Position numbers and translations under genes: made by a program | In this document: positions 26,301 to 34,525 of the stretch, in pieces | Layout: each line of letters begins with the position of its first letter | How positions within the stretch are numbered: the stretch's first letter is position 1 | DNA from: Tahibacter amnicola | Lineage (GTDB): Bacteria > Pseudomonadota > Gammaproteobacteria > Xanthomonadales > Rhodanobacteraceae | Length of the DNA stretch: 64,000 bases | Reading direction: 5' to 3' | NCBI RefSeq assembly: GCF_025398735.1 | Contig: NZ_CP104694.1 | Span: 2,567,001 to 2,631,000, forward strand | Notes under the pieces: generated by a model | The model's database searches: none | Seen by the model: only the letters and a program-made list of their open reading frames with translations | Told to the model about the DNA's origin: nothing

Positions 26301-29300
26301 GCGGCGTGACCAGGAGCGGGCGCAGGTGGTGGATGTGGACGGTGACGGTCGCGCGGACCTGGCGTTCCAGTCGACGTCGGTATGGTGCAACTCGGGCACG
26401 GTGATCGGCGCGGCCGAAGGGCCGGTCGACAACAGCGTACCCAACGGCCAGGATCCGGAAGCAGGCGAACAGACTCCGGCCGGCACGCCGGTGCACTTCT
26501 ACTCGGTGGCCTACCGGGTGAATGGGGTAATCAGCGAGAACGGCCAGAACAAGCTGTCGTTCAAGCGCTACGGCCGCACCATTCGCGTGGCCGAGAACAT
26601 GAGCGAGACCGCGCATGAGCGGGCGCGCCAGCGCGTGATGCACGCCGATCTCAACGGCGACGGCGTACGCGACATCGTCTACCTGAAGGACAACGGGGAA
26701 TGGCGTTCGAACCTGAGCGTGTCGGGCAGCACCAGCGGCCTGGACGTGAAGATCGAGAACGTCAACGCCAACCACATCGACAAGGTGCAGCTGCTCGATT
26801 ACGACGGCGACGGTCGCCTGGACTTCTGGTGGCCCGACGCGAGCACGCCCAATCGCAACTATGTCGTGTACCTGTGGCGCGGTGACCGCTTCGCCACGCA
26901 AGCCATCCGCACGCAGTTCGTAGCCACCGCCGGCAACGACTGGATGCGCCTGCCGGCCGACTTCGACGGCGACGGCATGGTCGACAACCTGGTGATCAAG
27001 CCGGTGCAGGACAGCACCAGCGGCGACGGCGGCTGGCAGGTATACCGCTCGGTCAACCATCACCGTCCGCGCGGCGTGGTCAGCACGATCACCAATGGCC
27101 TGGGCGCGGTGACTCAGCTGGACTACTCGCCGCTGACCTTCCGCTCGGTCTACTCGCGCGACTACGACGGCGTGGCACGTCCCTGGGGCCGCGGCGCCGT
27201 GGTGTTCGACCTGACCCTGCCCAACTACGTGGTGCACTACGTCGAGAGTAGCGCGCCGACCTGGAACAACGCCTCCGAACGCTCGGCGGTGCAGTACAGC
27301 TATGCGGGCCTGAAGGTGCAGGCCGGTGGACGCGGCTCGCTGGGCTTCCGGCGCGTCTCTACGATTGATCTGCAAACCGCCGTCACGGTCGATACGAGCT
27401 ACAACCAGAACTTCCCCTGGAACGGCCTGCCGGTGCACACCGGCACGCGCAAGCTGAGCCAGCTGCCGGCGGACGTGTGCCGCCCGGGCGGTGCGCTCAA
27501 CGACGCGGCGGCCGGCTGCTTCAGCCACGTGGCGTTCTGCCCGTCGGGGCGCCTGCAGGTGTGCGATGCCTCGCAGCCCGAACCCAATGCGGTGATGCTC
27601 AAGGCGCTGGTGGACGTCTATGCCTGGCGCTACCAGCCACTGGAGCTGTCGCCGGCCGGTGTGCCGGCGGAACTGAACTACAGCGTCGAGAGCCCGATGA
27701 ACGCGCCGGTCCCGGCCGGCCTGACGCCGCCGATCTTCATCGGCCGCACGGTCTCCAACACGAACGACTATTACGACGCGGGCGGCGTACGCGGCTACAC
27801 GGCGTTCGTCGGCACGCAGTTCGGTACGTCCGGCTACGACGACCACGGCAATGTGCTGTACAGCAAGGTGACCACGCGGCGGCGCGGTATCGGCGGCCAG
27901 ACCGAGGACGGCACCGAGGTGGTGCTGGAGACGCGCAACCGTTTTCTCGACACGCAGGATACGCAGACCTGGAAGCTGGGCCGCCTGCAGAGCACGGACA
28001 CGCTGACCACGCGCAAGACGATGCGCGGTGGCCAGGCCACGACCACCACGCTGGGCCGCCGGGCGAGCTTTGGCTACACCGCCAAGGGCCTGTTGGCCAG
28101 CGAACGGGTGGAAGGCATGCTGGGGGCGAGCGTGGATGCGCTCACGCCCGATCCGGGCACGCGTGGCGTGGCGACGTACTACGACGTCAACGCGGCCGGT
28201 AACCGGGTCGGCACGGCCACCTGCAGCCTGGATATTCCCGAGGCCACCTGCCGTGCGCTGCGCGCCCCGTCCACCAGCGGCTACCTGTTCCATCCGGCCG
28301 ACCGGCAGGTGATGCGCTATGCGCGCAGCACGTATGACAGCCTGGAACGCTTCGTCAACAGCACCAGCGGCGCGATCTCGACCGGCCTGGATGCGTCGGC
28401 CGAGCGCACGCTGACGACGGTGACAGCGCGCAACAGTGGCGGCGACGTGCTCGAGGCGACCGATGCCAATGGCGTGAGCAGCAGCACGCGCTACGGGCGC
28501 CTGGGCCGCAAGCGCTTCGGCTACAGCAGCACCGGTGCGGCCTCGCGCGTGGACTACGCCCGTTGCACCAGCGCCAACTGCCCGACCGGCATGGCGCTGG
28601 CCTATGTGATGACCACGATCACCGCGCCGCCGTCCGCCCTGGCGCAGCCGAGCGTACCGGCGAGCGCGATGACGGCGCCGCAGCAATGGACCTACTTCGA
28701 CCTGGTCGGCCGTCCGGTGCTGAGCGTGAGCCAGGGCCTGCGTGCCGGGGATGTGGTCAGCGTGCTGACCCAGTACGACGATCGCGGCAATGTATACCGC
28801 CAGTCCGAGCCGTTCTTCGCCCAGGGCCTGAACGCGCAGGCGGCCACGCCGGCCACCGGCGTGACGCCGGCCTGGACCACGACCCACTACGACGCCCTCA
28901 ACCGCCCCGAGCGCATCGTGGCGCCCGACGGTGGCCAGACGAGCAAGGTGTACACCGGTTCGACCGTCGTCACGACCCTGCCGGCGAACAAGAACGGCCA
29001 GGTGCAGACCCTGACCGAAGTGCGCAATGCGCAGGGCGAGCTGGTGTCCACGACCGATGCGAACGGGCTGGTGGTGGAGTTCCTGTATGACGCCGGCGGC
29101 AATGTCGTCAACACGACCCGCAACGGTCGCGAGACGACGGCCAGCTACGACACACTGGGCCGCAAGAAGTGGACGAACGACCCGGACGCGGGGATGTGGC
29201 GCTACGTGACCAACGACGCGGGCGAGGTGATCGAGCAGACCGGCCCGCGTGGCACCTGCACGCGCCAGCGCTACGACGGCAATGGCCGCCTGTGGCAGCG

Positions 29301-31893
29301 CAAGGACTACAGCGACGCCAACTGCACCGCCGAGGTGGCCAGTGCGACCTGGCGCTTCGACACGGCGGCCTATGGCGTGGGCCAGCTGGCCTCGGAGGAG
29401 TCGAGCGAGACCGGTGCGATCAGCGTGGTGCGTAACTACAGCTACAACGAGCGCGGCCTGGTGGCGCAGGTAGCGACCACGCAGGACAACAAGACCTATG
29501 TCGCCCAGTCGACCTATGACGCGGCGGGGCGTCCGTTCCAGAGCTTCTTTGCCGCCCCGGGCCTGCCGACGGTGGGTGAGAAGACGGTCTACAACGAACG
29601 GGGCTATGCCTACCAGGTGCGCTCGGCCTATCCGGCCGGCAGCGGCGCGCTCTACAACGAGGTGCAGGAACTGGACGCGCGTGGCCAGGTCAAGCGCGAG
29701 CAGCGTCTGATCGGTGCGGCGTTCCTGACCGAGCGGCAGTACGACGCCCGCACGGGCCGCCTGCTGCAGCAGAAGGTGCAGAACGGCAGCCTGCAGCAGC
29801 TCAACTACACCTACGACAAGCTGGGCAATGTGGATTACCGCGAGTCGGTGCGTCCGAGCGGCAACAGCTACGAGACGCTGCGCGAGACCTTCGCCTACGA
29901 CAAGCTGCAGCGCCTGACCGGCTCGACCATCACGCGCAATGGCGCCACGACGGGCACGACGGGCCAGCTGTTCGACGGCGTGGGCAACATCACGCAGAAG
30001 AATGCGCTGGCCTATACCTACGGCCAGCTGGCGTCGGTGTGCAGCAGCGTGCCGGGTGCGGCGACGCCGGGTCCGCACGCGGTGAGCCAGGCGGGCAATA
30101 CGCAGTACTGCTATGACCGTGGCGGCAACGTCATCCGGATCAACAGCCCCAGCGACAACCGCGAGTTCACCTACAGTGCCTACGACCTGGTGCGCGAGGT
30201 GCGCTCGACCACCAACGGCACGCACACCGGCTATGACTACGGTCCGGGCCGCGAGAAGGTGCGTCGTCGCGATTACCCCAACGCCACCGCCACGACGGCG
30301 AACGCGCTGACCGACTACGTTGCCGGTGCGGAAGTACGCTGGGTCAATGGCGCGATCGACGAGGTGCGTCGCTATGCCGGCGGGTTGCTGGTGATCCAGC
30401 GTCTGCAGGGCGGGGCGTACCGGGTCAGCTACCAGTACCTGCTGACCGATGCGCAGGGTTCGACGGATCTGGTCGTCGACATCTGGGGCCAGCCGGTCAA
30501 CGCGAACGCGACGATGAGCTTCGACGCCTACGGCCAGCGTCGCGACGCGGCCGACTGGAACGGTGCAACGCCGTGGAGCTGGAGCCTGGATGCGGACCTG
30601 GACCGCACCACGCGGCACGGCTACACCGGCCACGAACAGGCCGACGAAGTGGGCATCGTGCACATGAACGGGCGCATTTATGACCCGATGCTGGGCCGCT
30701 TCCTGCAGGCCGATCCGTTCGTGCAGGCGCCGGGCAACAGCCAGAGCCACAACCGCTACAGCTACGTGTTCAACAACCCGATGGCCTACACCGACCCGAC
30801 CGGCTACTTCGGGTCGAAGGAACGCGGCAATGTGCGCACCGCCGCGGCGATCGTGATCTCGTGCTTCATGCCGGGCATGCTGACCACCTACACCAGCATG
30901 GGCCCGACCGCGGCCGCGGTCGTCACCGGTGCGGCCGCCGGTGCGGTACAGAGCGGCACGGCGCGCGGTGCCGCGATGGGCGCGATCACCGCCTACGCCT
31001 TCAGCCGCGTGGATGCCGCCTTCGTCACCGCCGCCGACAAGGCCGGCGGCATGACCCCGTCGCTCTTCGCCAGGAAGGCGCTCACCGACGGCATCCTGGG
31101 GGGCGTGCTCGCCACCGTCAACGGCGGCCGCTTCGGCCACGGCTTCATCAGCGCCGGCCTGAGCAACTACCTCGCCCCCACCTCCGCCGACTTCAACGAC
31201 CACCCGATCGGCACTTCACTGGCCATGGCCGCGGCGGGTGGTACCTTGTCCGCGGTCAGTGGCGGCGACTTCGTGAACGGGGCGTTGACGGGGGCGTTCA
31301 GGGCGGCAACGGGAACTCTGAGGGCGCACGGAAGCAAAACTGGACAATCGGTCGATCGCGCGCTCGAGCAGAGAATGGCGAATGCGGCGTACGGGGATCC
31401 AGACTATTGGCTTGCGTGGGAGCTGCCCTCACTCCCGCAGGGGTTGGTGGACTTCGCAGCAGGAATGGGCGACACGGCGAGTTTTGGACTGAGTGCGCAC
31501 ATTCGTGGCCTATGGGACATCGACGGCGGTGTCGACGAGACGTCAAATTCCTATAGGACTGGAATGGTTGCAGGTATACCTGCCGCGACTGGCACAATCT
31601 TGGCGGGCGGGATGGCATTCAACATGGGTATTCGGGCCGTTGGGGGAGCGCGCACGCTTTACCATTTCACGAGTTCGGCAGGTGCGGCAGGTATTGCTGG
31701 TGACGGCGTGATCAATGCGTCGATGGGAATGGCTGGGCGCGGTGTGTATGCAGCAGCGCTTCCCACGCGATGGCTGACTTTCGGTGCGAGAGGAGCGGAT
31801 GTAATGCTCACAATTCCCACCGCGGGCCTCCGGGTAGGCGCTGGCGTCTGGCCAGGTACCTTCCGGATTATGGGTTCGGTTCCATTTCCATAG
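23374..31893 (+). CDS. Giant SpvB/FG-GAP/RHS-repeat polymorphic toxin with ART-HYD1-like tip
   Basis: A 2,839-residue exported protein. The start GTG 23374 has GAGG upstream; ATG 23449 (MRRVLMGLCGL) gives a cleaner signal peptide. Residues about 60-250 hold two copies of a Trp-rich module (GHWHNPQRHGTGWDF; GNWADPQHLGWGINL). An SpvB-type N-terminal domain begins near 495. FG-GAP/VCBS calcium-loop repeats (DFDGDGRADIAW and similar) cover about 800-1200, and YD repeats about 1770-2310. The RHS core GYTGHEQADEVG to GRFLQADP ends in NPMAYTDPTGYF near 2476. The variable tip starts there, with a GDTASFGL pretoxin segment and a final 80 residues beginning LYHFTSSAGAAGI...GRGVY, like ART-HYD1 ADP-ribosyltransferase toxins. 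GC falls visibly in the last 600 bases. Delivery route and target are inference. Confidence 0.88.
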   Translation: MGIPDAVTGGAHGAPTSARCGFVSRMRRVLMGLCGLVTAGLSLQAAAAVSPPDPAVCPASTPVLDSGSTKIFPGHWHNPQRHGTGWDFYFTEGGSVLMGYWYTYDSVTRAPVWYMVTAPVIAGSDTWAGTLNKITLPQSGPNAGRVQATPIGSVAGRTYGGTATKMAVRWAIDGVMNNPPSECLYDLFRESKITAPQPGAVDPTYTGNWADPQHLGWGINLSVANLGSAIAETEKAVIYDAAGQPVWLMATAVGAPSSDTMSAPRLLLYRSSKYRVDQACEDNLNTPVNECVQVWDDTTRSHNAGTGACTAAFSDPGQLLRRLGHRFTSATEGQASLVVKVAARLCDGVTTLNNAAINWPGTVALPPSNTAQGNPATLAKQSGVTHVYVNSPVCMAPSAVASCNVLVSWASLTTGNRLYRVNGTSATLVSSVGAGTLTDALPVGSRVQYELRNSGGVALATSAEVVVTAPALDGGDSTLGPPDAAPGAAAMAEPSLDLASDTVGALAGEFKVDEGGNATYRIPLFTPPGRGGLAPPVALSYHSGAGEGRLGMGFSLEAAGAIQRCRSGTEFGDPAASSGQLDQLCLDGQRLLLVRGQAQQVGAEYRTEIESFQRVKIVQASPLVFTVEGKDGSLRRYGGSGGTLTGHNQGSVAVAWLQTEHRDASGNALTYTYASGNGERVLSTISYQGGSIDFAYRASGRYDISHSSAGDTVSSQLLTAVTVKGADGSVLRHYPVTYRDAFSELSGTLVRPRVQTIRECADTGETVCYPGTRFDWQEVSGNVDTGNTDAQGGKRFPNLRFHRLGDFDGDGRADIAWIDAGRRVSVTYSRPDSRGINFSPNTALVTLDGSGRGTLEVFDLDADGYDDIVYLTRGASGRLSWILRRSTGAGFAPEEVLLADVANGVANEMIVESSLVDHSGDGLPDLMFWAGLPQVALMEHVRTDVNRPLRFVAPIGVKFEDQFPYQSGCASALSMPRRDQERAQVVDVDGDGRADLAFQSTSVWCNSGTVIGAAEGPVDNSVPNGQDPEAGEQTPAGTPVHFYSVAYRVNGVISENGQNKLSFKRYGRTIRVAENMSETAHERARQRVMHADLNGDGVRDIVYLKDNGEWRSNLSVSGSTSGLDVKIENVNANHIDKVQLLDYDGDGRLDFWWPDASTPNRNYVVYLWRGDRFATQAIRTQFVATAGNDWMRLPADFDGDGMVDNLVIKPVQDSTSGDGGWQVYRSVNHHRPRGVVSTITNGLGAVTQLDYSPLTFRSVYSRDYDGVARPWGRGAVVFDLTLPNYVVHYVESSAPTWNNASERSAVQYSYAGLKVQAGGRGSLGFRRVSTIDLQTAVTVDTSYNQNFPWNGLPVHTGTRKLSQLPADVCRPGGALNDAAAGCFSHVAFCPSGRLQVCDASQPEPNAVMLKALVDVYAWRYQPLELSPAGVPAELNYSVESPMNAPVPAGLTPPIFIGRTVSNTNDYYDAGGVRGYTAFVGTQFGTSGYDDHGNVLYSKVTTRRRGIGGQTEDGTEVVLETRNRFLDTQDTQTWKLGRLQSTDTLTTRKTMRGGQATTTTLGRRASFGYTAKGLLASERVEGMLGASVDALTPDPGTRGVATYYDVNAAGNRVGTATCSLDIPEATCRALRAPSTSGYLFHPADRQVMRYARSTYDSLERFVNSTSGAISTGLDASAERTLTTVTARNSGGDVLEATDANGVSSSTRYGRLGRKRFGYSSTGAASRVDYARCTSANCPTGMALAYVMTTITAPPSALAQPSVPASAMTAPQQWTYFDLVGRPVLSVSQGLRAGDVVSVLTQYDDRGNVYRQSEPFFAQGLNAQAATPATGVTPAWTTTHYDALNRPERIVAPDGGQTSKVYTGSTVVTTLPANKNGQVQTLTEVRNAQGELVSTTDANGLVVEFLYDAGGNVVNTTRNGRETTASYDTLGRKKWTNDPDAGMWRYVTNDAGEVIEQTGPRGTCTRQRYDGNGRLWQRKDYSDANCTAEVASATWRFDTAAYGVGQLASEESSETGAISVVRNYSYNERGLVAQVATTQDNKTYVAQSTYDAAGRPFQSFFAAPGLPTVGEKTVYNERGYAYQVRSAYPAGSGALYNEVQELDARGQVKREQRLIGAAFLTERQYDARTGRLLQQKVQNGSLQQLNYTYDKLGNVDYRESVRPSGNSYETLRETFAYDKLQRLTGSTITRNGATTGTTGQLFDGVGNITQKNALAYTYGQLASVCSSVPGAATPGPHAVSQAGNTQYCYDRGGNVIRINSPSDNREFTYSAYDLVREVRSTTNGTHTGYDYGPGREKVRRRDYPNATATTANALTDYVAGAEVRWVNGAIDEVRRYAGGLLVIQRLQGGAYRVSYQYLLTDAQGSTDLVVDIWGQPVNANATMSFDAYGQRRDAADWNGATPWSWSLDADLDRTTRHGYTGHEQADEVGIVHMNGRIYDPMLGRFLQADPFVQAPGNSQSHNRYSYVFNNPMAYTDPTGYFGSKERGNVRTAAAIVISCFMPGMLTTYTSMGPTAAAVVTGAAAGAVQSGTARGAAMGAITAYAFSRVDAAFVTAADKAGGMTPSLFARKALTDGILGGVLATVNGGRFGHGFISAGLSNYLAPTSADFNDHPIGTSLAMAAAGGTLSAVSGGDFVNGALTGAFRAATGTLRAHGSKTGQSVDRALEQRMANAAYGDPDYWLAWELPSLPQGLVDFAAGMGDTASFGLSAHIRGLWDIDGGVDETSNSYRTGMVAGIPAATGTILAGGMAFNMGIRAVGGARTLYHFTSSAGAAGIAGDGVINASMGMAGRGVYAAALPTRWLTFGARGADVMLTIPTAGLRVGAGVWPGTFRIMGSVPFP

Positions 31894-31902
31894 GCGACCC
31901 CA

Positions 31903-32112
31903 ATGAAACAGGTGCTATTTTTTGCGATCACACTGGTCCTGGGGTTTGTCGTCCAGTCTCTGCTGTTTAAGAGACCGGATGTGAGCTGGGCTGTTGCGTT
32001 GACAACGTGGCAAGGGCTATGGGTTTTGTATACCGCTGCTGGATGGGTCATTGCCGAAATCGCCACGCGATCCCGTCCAGAAAGCCGGCCTGGGAAGAAA
32101 GAAGGCGAGTGA
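31903..32112 (+). CDS. Small membrane protein, candidate immunity protein for RHS toxin
   Basis: A 69-residue protein starting 9 bases after the RHS stop codon, the classical position of an immunity gene in polymorphic toxin loci. Two hydrophobic helices (about 5-22 and 30-55) are followed by a charged tail (RSRPESRPGKKEGE). The GC content is close to 50%, like the toxin tip and unlike the rest of the window, consistent with the tip and this gene moving together. The assignment is by position, size and composition; no immunity family was recognised. A membrane immunity protein would be unusual for a cytosolic ADP-ribosylating toxin, so it might instead block entry. Confidence 0.6.
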   Translation: MKQVLFFAITLVLGFVVQSLLFKRPDVSWAVALTTWQGLWVLYTAAGWVIAEIATRSRPESRPGKKEGE

Positions 32113-32478
32113 CGTTTTCTCTCCGGCTTCCCCGAGGCAGTGGTCGACGAAATCTGCCGGCATCGTGCCGAGGTGATCCTGGCCATTGCCGGTACGCTGC
32201 GCATCAAGGGTATGCACTGGGATGAGGGCTTCCTGCACGTGGAGGGCAAGCGCGCCAGCTACCGTATTCACCTGCTGAGTGCGGCAGTGCACGTGATGCC
32301 TGGCGCGCACCTGTGCATCATCCTTGATCCAGCTGGAAAGGAAGACGATGTGTATCTGCCGTTTGCCGATACGGACGCCATGATCAGCATGATCCTCTCC
32401 AAGGCACTGATGCTGGCCGACGACAAAGCGATCCGTGATCCGGCCATCCTGTCGCAGCTGGAGGCGCTGGGAAACTAG
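32113..32478 (+). pseudogene. C-terminal fragment of a DUF4132 (DUF7737) protein
   Basis: The open frame from 32113, with a possible GTG start at 32140, encodes about 112 residues: RAEVILAIAGTLR, SYRIHLLSAAVH, LCIILDPA, VYLPFADTDAMISMILSKA, LADDKAIRDPAILSQL. This is the extreme C-terminus of the long DUF4132/MolR-like proteins (now split as DUF7737), normally preceded by 700 or more residues that are missing here. It begins directly after the immunity-like gene, so the RHS tip/immunity unit has evidently replaced the upstream part. Translation as a small protein is possible but unlikely to be functional. Its stop codon TAG belongs to the CTAG target site of the adjacent MITE. Confidence 0.72.
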
Positions 32479-32568
32479 TGACCTGTCTCGTAAATGCGCT
32501 GAAGAAATTCCGGATGGATCGCGTCGAAAGACACCGGAATTATTCAGTGGTACTTGCGAGACAGGCCA
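32479..32568. mobile_element. 90-bp foldback MITE, IS5-like, with CTAG target duplication
   Basis: The left end reads TGACCTGTCTCGTAAATG and the inverse of the right end reads TGGCCTGTCTCGCAAGTA. Inner segments also pair (AATTCCGG at 32506-32513 with CCGGAATT at 32534-32541), so nearly the whole element is an imperfect palindrome with a central loop of about 20 bases. It is flanked by CTAG at 32475-32478 and 32569-32572, matching the 4-bp YTAR duplications of IS5-group transposons. There is no coding capacity, so it would need a transposase in trans. It could also act as a bidirectional terminator between the convergent neighbours. Confidence 0.65.
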
Positions 32569-33222
32569 CTAGCGCGCAGCGGCAGGGCGCACGAAACTTA
32601 CAGCCAGCGCCAGCGTCAGCGCGCAGGTGACAATGATCCAGTCCCATGCGCGCAGAGTGCACCAGGTGGCTGCGCTGAAGAGGCACCACGCCACGGGCAC
32701 CGGCAACAACAGCGCACGCCAACGCCCTGGCGCCAGCGCCAGCCAGGCGATGGTTGCCAGTGCTGTCGGATCAGCCGTCATGCCGAATGATTCCAGCTGG
32801 TTCCATTGCCGGCCGGTGAACATGCCGATGGATGGGAGGGCGAGGCCGCAGAGGGCGAACACCATTGCCGCCGCGCGCTGGCGTGGAACGATATCCAGTG
32901 GCCGGCTCTGCCATGCCACCAGTGCCAGGAGCAGCGCTTCCACCATGAATGCCGTGGCCGCGTAGTGCATGCCCCAGTGAATGGACGAAAATCGTTGCCA
33001 GAAGAAGGCGACGCCGACGAAGGCCCATGCAGACGCAAGTGCCAGGGCGGCACCTCGCCACAGCGAGCCTCGCCAGAGCGAAACGGCAATCCCGATGCCG
33101 ATCATCGATGCGAATACCGGTAGTGGCTCCCAGCTTTTGTTGTAGGCCTGAATCAGTCGCAGGTAGCTGCGCAACGAATACATCAGGAAATCGGAGAAAT
33201 CGTAGCTCCACCACTCCGACAT
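32569..33222 (-). CDS. DUF6064-family integral membrane protein
   Basis: A 217-residue protein starting at ATG 33222, whose A is shared with the TGA stop of the aldo/keto reductase (TGATG overlap), implying translational coupling. Six to seven hydrophobic helices are visible. The N-terminus MSEWWSYDFSDFLMYSLRSY and the AFFWQRFSSIHWGMHYAA block resemble what I recall of DUF6064 proteins; function unknown. The stop codon TAG is read from the right-hand CTAG of the MITE, so the native C-terminus may have been the same or longer before insertion. Family assignment is from memory. Confidence 0.72.
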   Translation of the reverse strand: MSEWWSYDFSDFLMYSLRSYLRLIQAYNKSWEPLPVFASMIGIGIAVSLWRGSLWRGAALALASAWAFVGVAFFWQRFSSIHWGMHYAATAFMVEALLLALVAWQSRPLDIVPRQRAAAMVFALCGLALPSIGMFTGRQWNQLESFGMTADPTALATIAWLALAPGRWRALLLPVPVAWCLFSAATWCTLRAWDWIIVTCALTLALAVSFVRPAAAR

Positions 33223-34145
33223 CACAGTGCCTCGACGTAGGCGATCATGCGTTGGCGCATCGCCGCATCCGGCATGCGTCCGTGCGCCGCGCCCATGTTC
33301 TCGCGGACGTGGGCGACCTGGCTCGTGGCGGGGATGGCGCACGTGACTGCCGGGTGGCTGATGATGAACTTCAGCAGGAACTGCGCCCAGTTCGTGCAGT
33401 CGATCTCGCCCGCCCACGGTGGCAGGGGTTTGTTGCGGAGTGCATCGATCAAGATGCCCTGCCGGAAAGGACGATTGCAGATCACGCGCACACCGCGCTC
33501 CGTTGCGAGCGGTAACAGGCGCTGTTCGACCTCGCGATCCAGGATGTTGTAGGTGAACTGCACGAAGTCCAGCGGTTCGTTCTTCAGAAGCCGCTCGATC
33601 TCGTCGTGACGCCGGCCTTCGGAGGTGGTGATACCCACGTAGCGCAGCTGGCCGGACTGCTTCATCTCGCGTAGCGTCGCCAGATGGTGTTCGACACCGA
33701 GCAGGTTGTGTACCTGCAGCAGATCGAACCGCGGCACCGACCAGTGTCGGCGCGACTGTTCAATCTGTGTTCGACCGTCCCGGTCGCCGGTCCACACCTT
33801 GTCGGCCGCAAACAGGTCGCGCTGGCGATCGAGCTTGCGCAGCGCATGGCCGATGACGGCCTGCGATGAGCCATACATCGGCGACGAATCGATCAGCCGG
33901 CCGCCCAGGGCAAAGAATTCGCCGATGACGGCTGCGCAGTCGTCGCGCAGTTCCGCATCGTCGCCGACGTTGAATGTGATCCAGCTGCCGAGTCCGATCG
34001 GCGGAACGATTTCCCCGGTCGTATGAACCAGCAGTTCAGCGCGCGGTCCGCGAAGCGGGCACATCCATAACCCCGTGGCCACGGCGGCGGCGCCCAGCAG
34101 GCGGCGACGCCGGAGGTCGATCGCGTGGAGGTGTTGCTCGGACAT
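33222..34145 (-). CDS. Exported aldo/keto reductase
   Basis: A 307-residue protein from ATG 34145. It has a Tat-like N-terminus (LRRRRLLGAAAVATGLW), then the aldo/keto reductase TIM barrel with the catalytic tetrad Asp86, Tyr91 (IDSSPMYG), Lys116 (AADKVW) and His146 (LLQVHNL). Family members reduce carbonyl groups with NADPH. A predicted export signal is unusual for a nucleotide-dependent enzyme and points to folded, cofactor-loaded Tat export. The substrate is not determinable. It is co-transcribed with the downstream DUF6064 membrane protein (one-base stop/start overlap). Confidence 0.85.
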   Translation of the reverse strand: MSEQHLHAIDLRRRRLLGAAAVATGLWMCPLRGPRAELLVHTTGEIVPPIGLGSWITFNVGDDAELRDDCAAVIGEFFALGGRLIDSSPMYGSSQAVIGHALRKLDRQRDLFAADKVWTGDRDGRTQIEQSRRHWSVPRFDLLQVHNLLGVEHHLATLREMKQSGQLRYVGITTSEGRRHDEIERLLKNEPLDFVQFTYNILDREVEQRLLPLATERGVRVICNRPFRQGILIDALRNKPLPPWAGEIDCTNWAQFLLKFIISHPAVTCAIPATSQVAHVRENMGAAHGRMPDAAMRQRMIAYVEAL

Positions 34146-34525
34146 AGTCGCTCCCGCATTCGATGGGCTCAGGCGGCACCCCATCGTCGCGCGGATGCCG
34201 TGAGCATCATCGTATTCGCCGGCGCATCCGGCGGGCGTCGCTTGGGCGCGACAGGCGCCCGGCTGGGCGCAAGCGCGCGGCGAAAGGAGGTCTGGCGCAC
34301 CTGACAGCAGCCGCTCCGGACTGTCCTGTCCTATCGGGCCCGACACGGGAACGCGACGTGGGACCTCGCCGGGTGGACTTGTCACGCGCAGCCGGCGAGG
34401 GAGAGCGTGCTATTCATACGGTAGCGATGGCGCCAGAGCAAGCGCTGGCAGCGCCAGCGCTTGGCGGAACGGTGGAAGTCGCGGACGTCGCCGGGCGTTT
34501 CCTCTGGCAATGCGTCCAGGCTCTT
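34146..34525. other. Intergenic region
   Basis: 380 bases between the start of the aldo/keto reductase gene and the stop of the delta-60 repeat gene, both on the minus strand. A plus-strand open frame here is Arg-rich shadow sequence. It should hold the reductase promoter and the terminator of the repeat gene; no clear element was recognised. Confidence 0.5.

Noticed and set aside
24646-31203. A 2,185-codon open frame on the minus strand inside the RHS gene
   Set aside because: It is the antisense shadow of a GC-rich, repetitive gene; its composition (Arg, His, Val, Ala, no domain) is not protein-like and the sense protein has clear domains.
32140-32478. The DUF7737 fragment as the immunity gene
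   Set aside because: It is a recognisable C-terminal piece of a much longer family and comes second after the toxin; the 69-residue gene is closer and matches the tip in GC.
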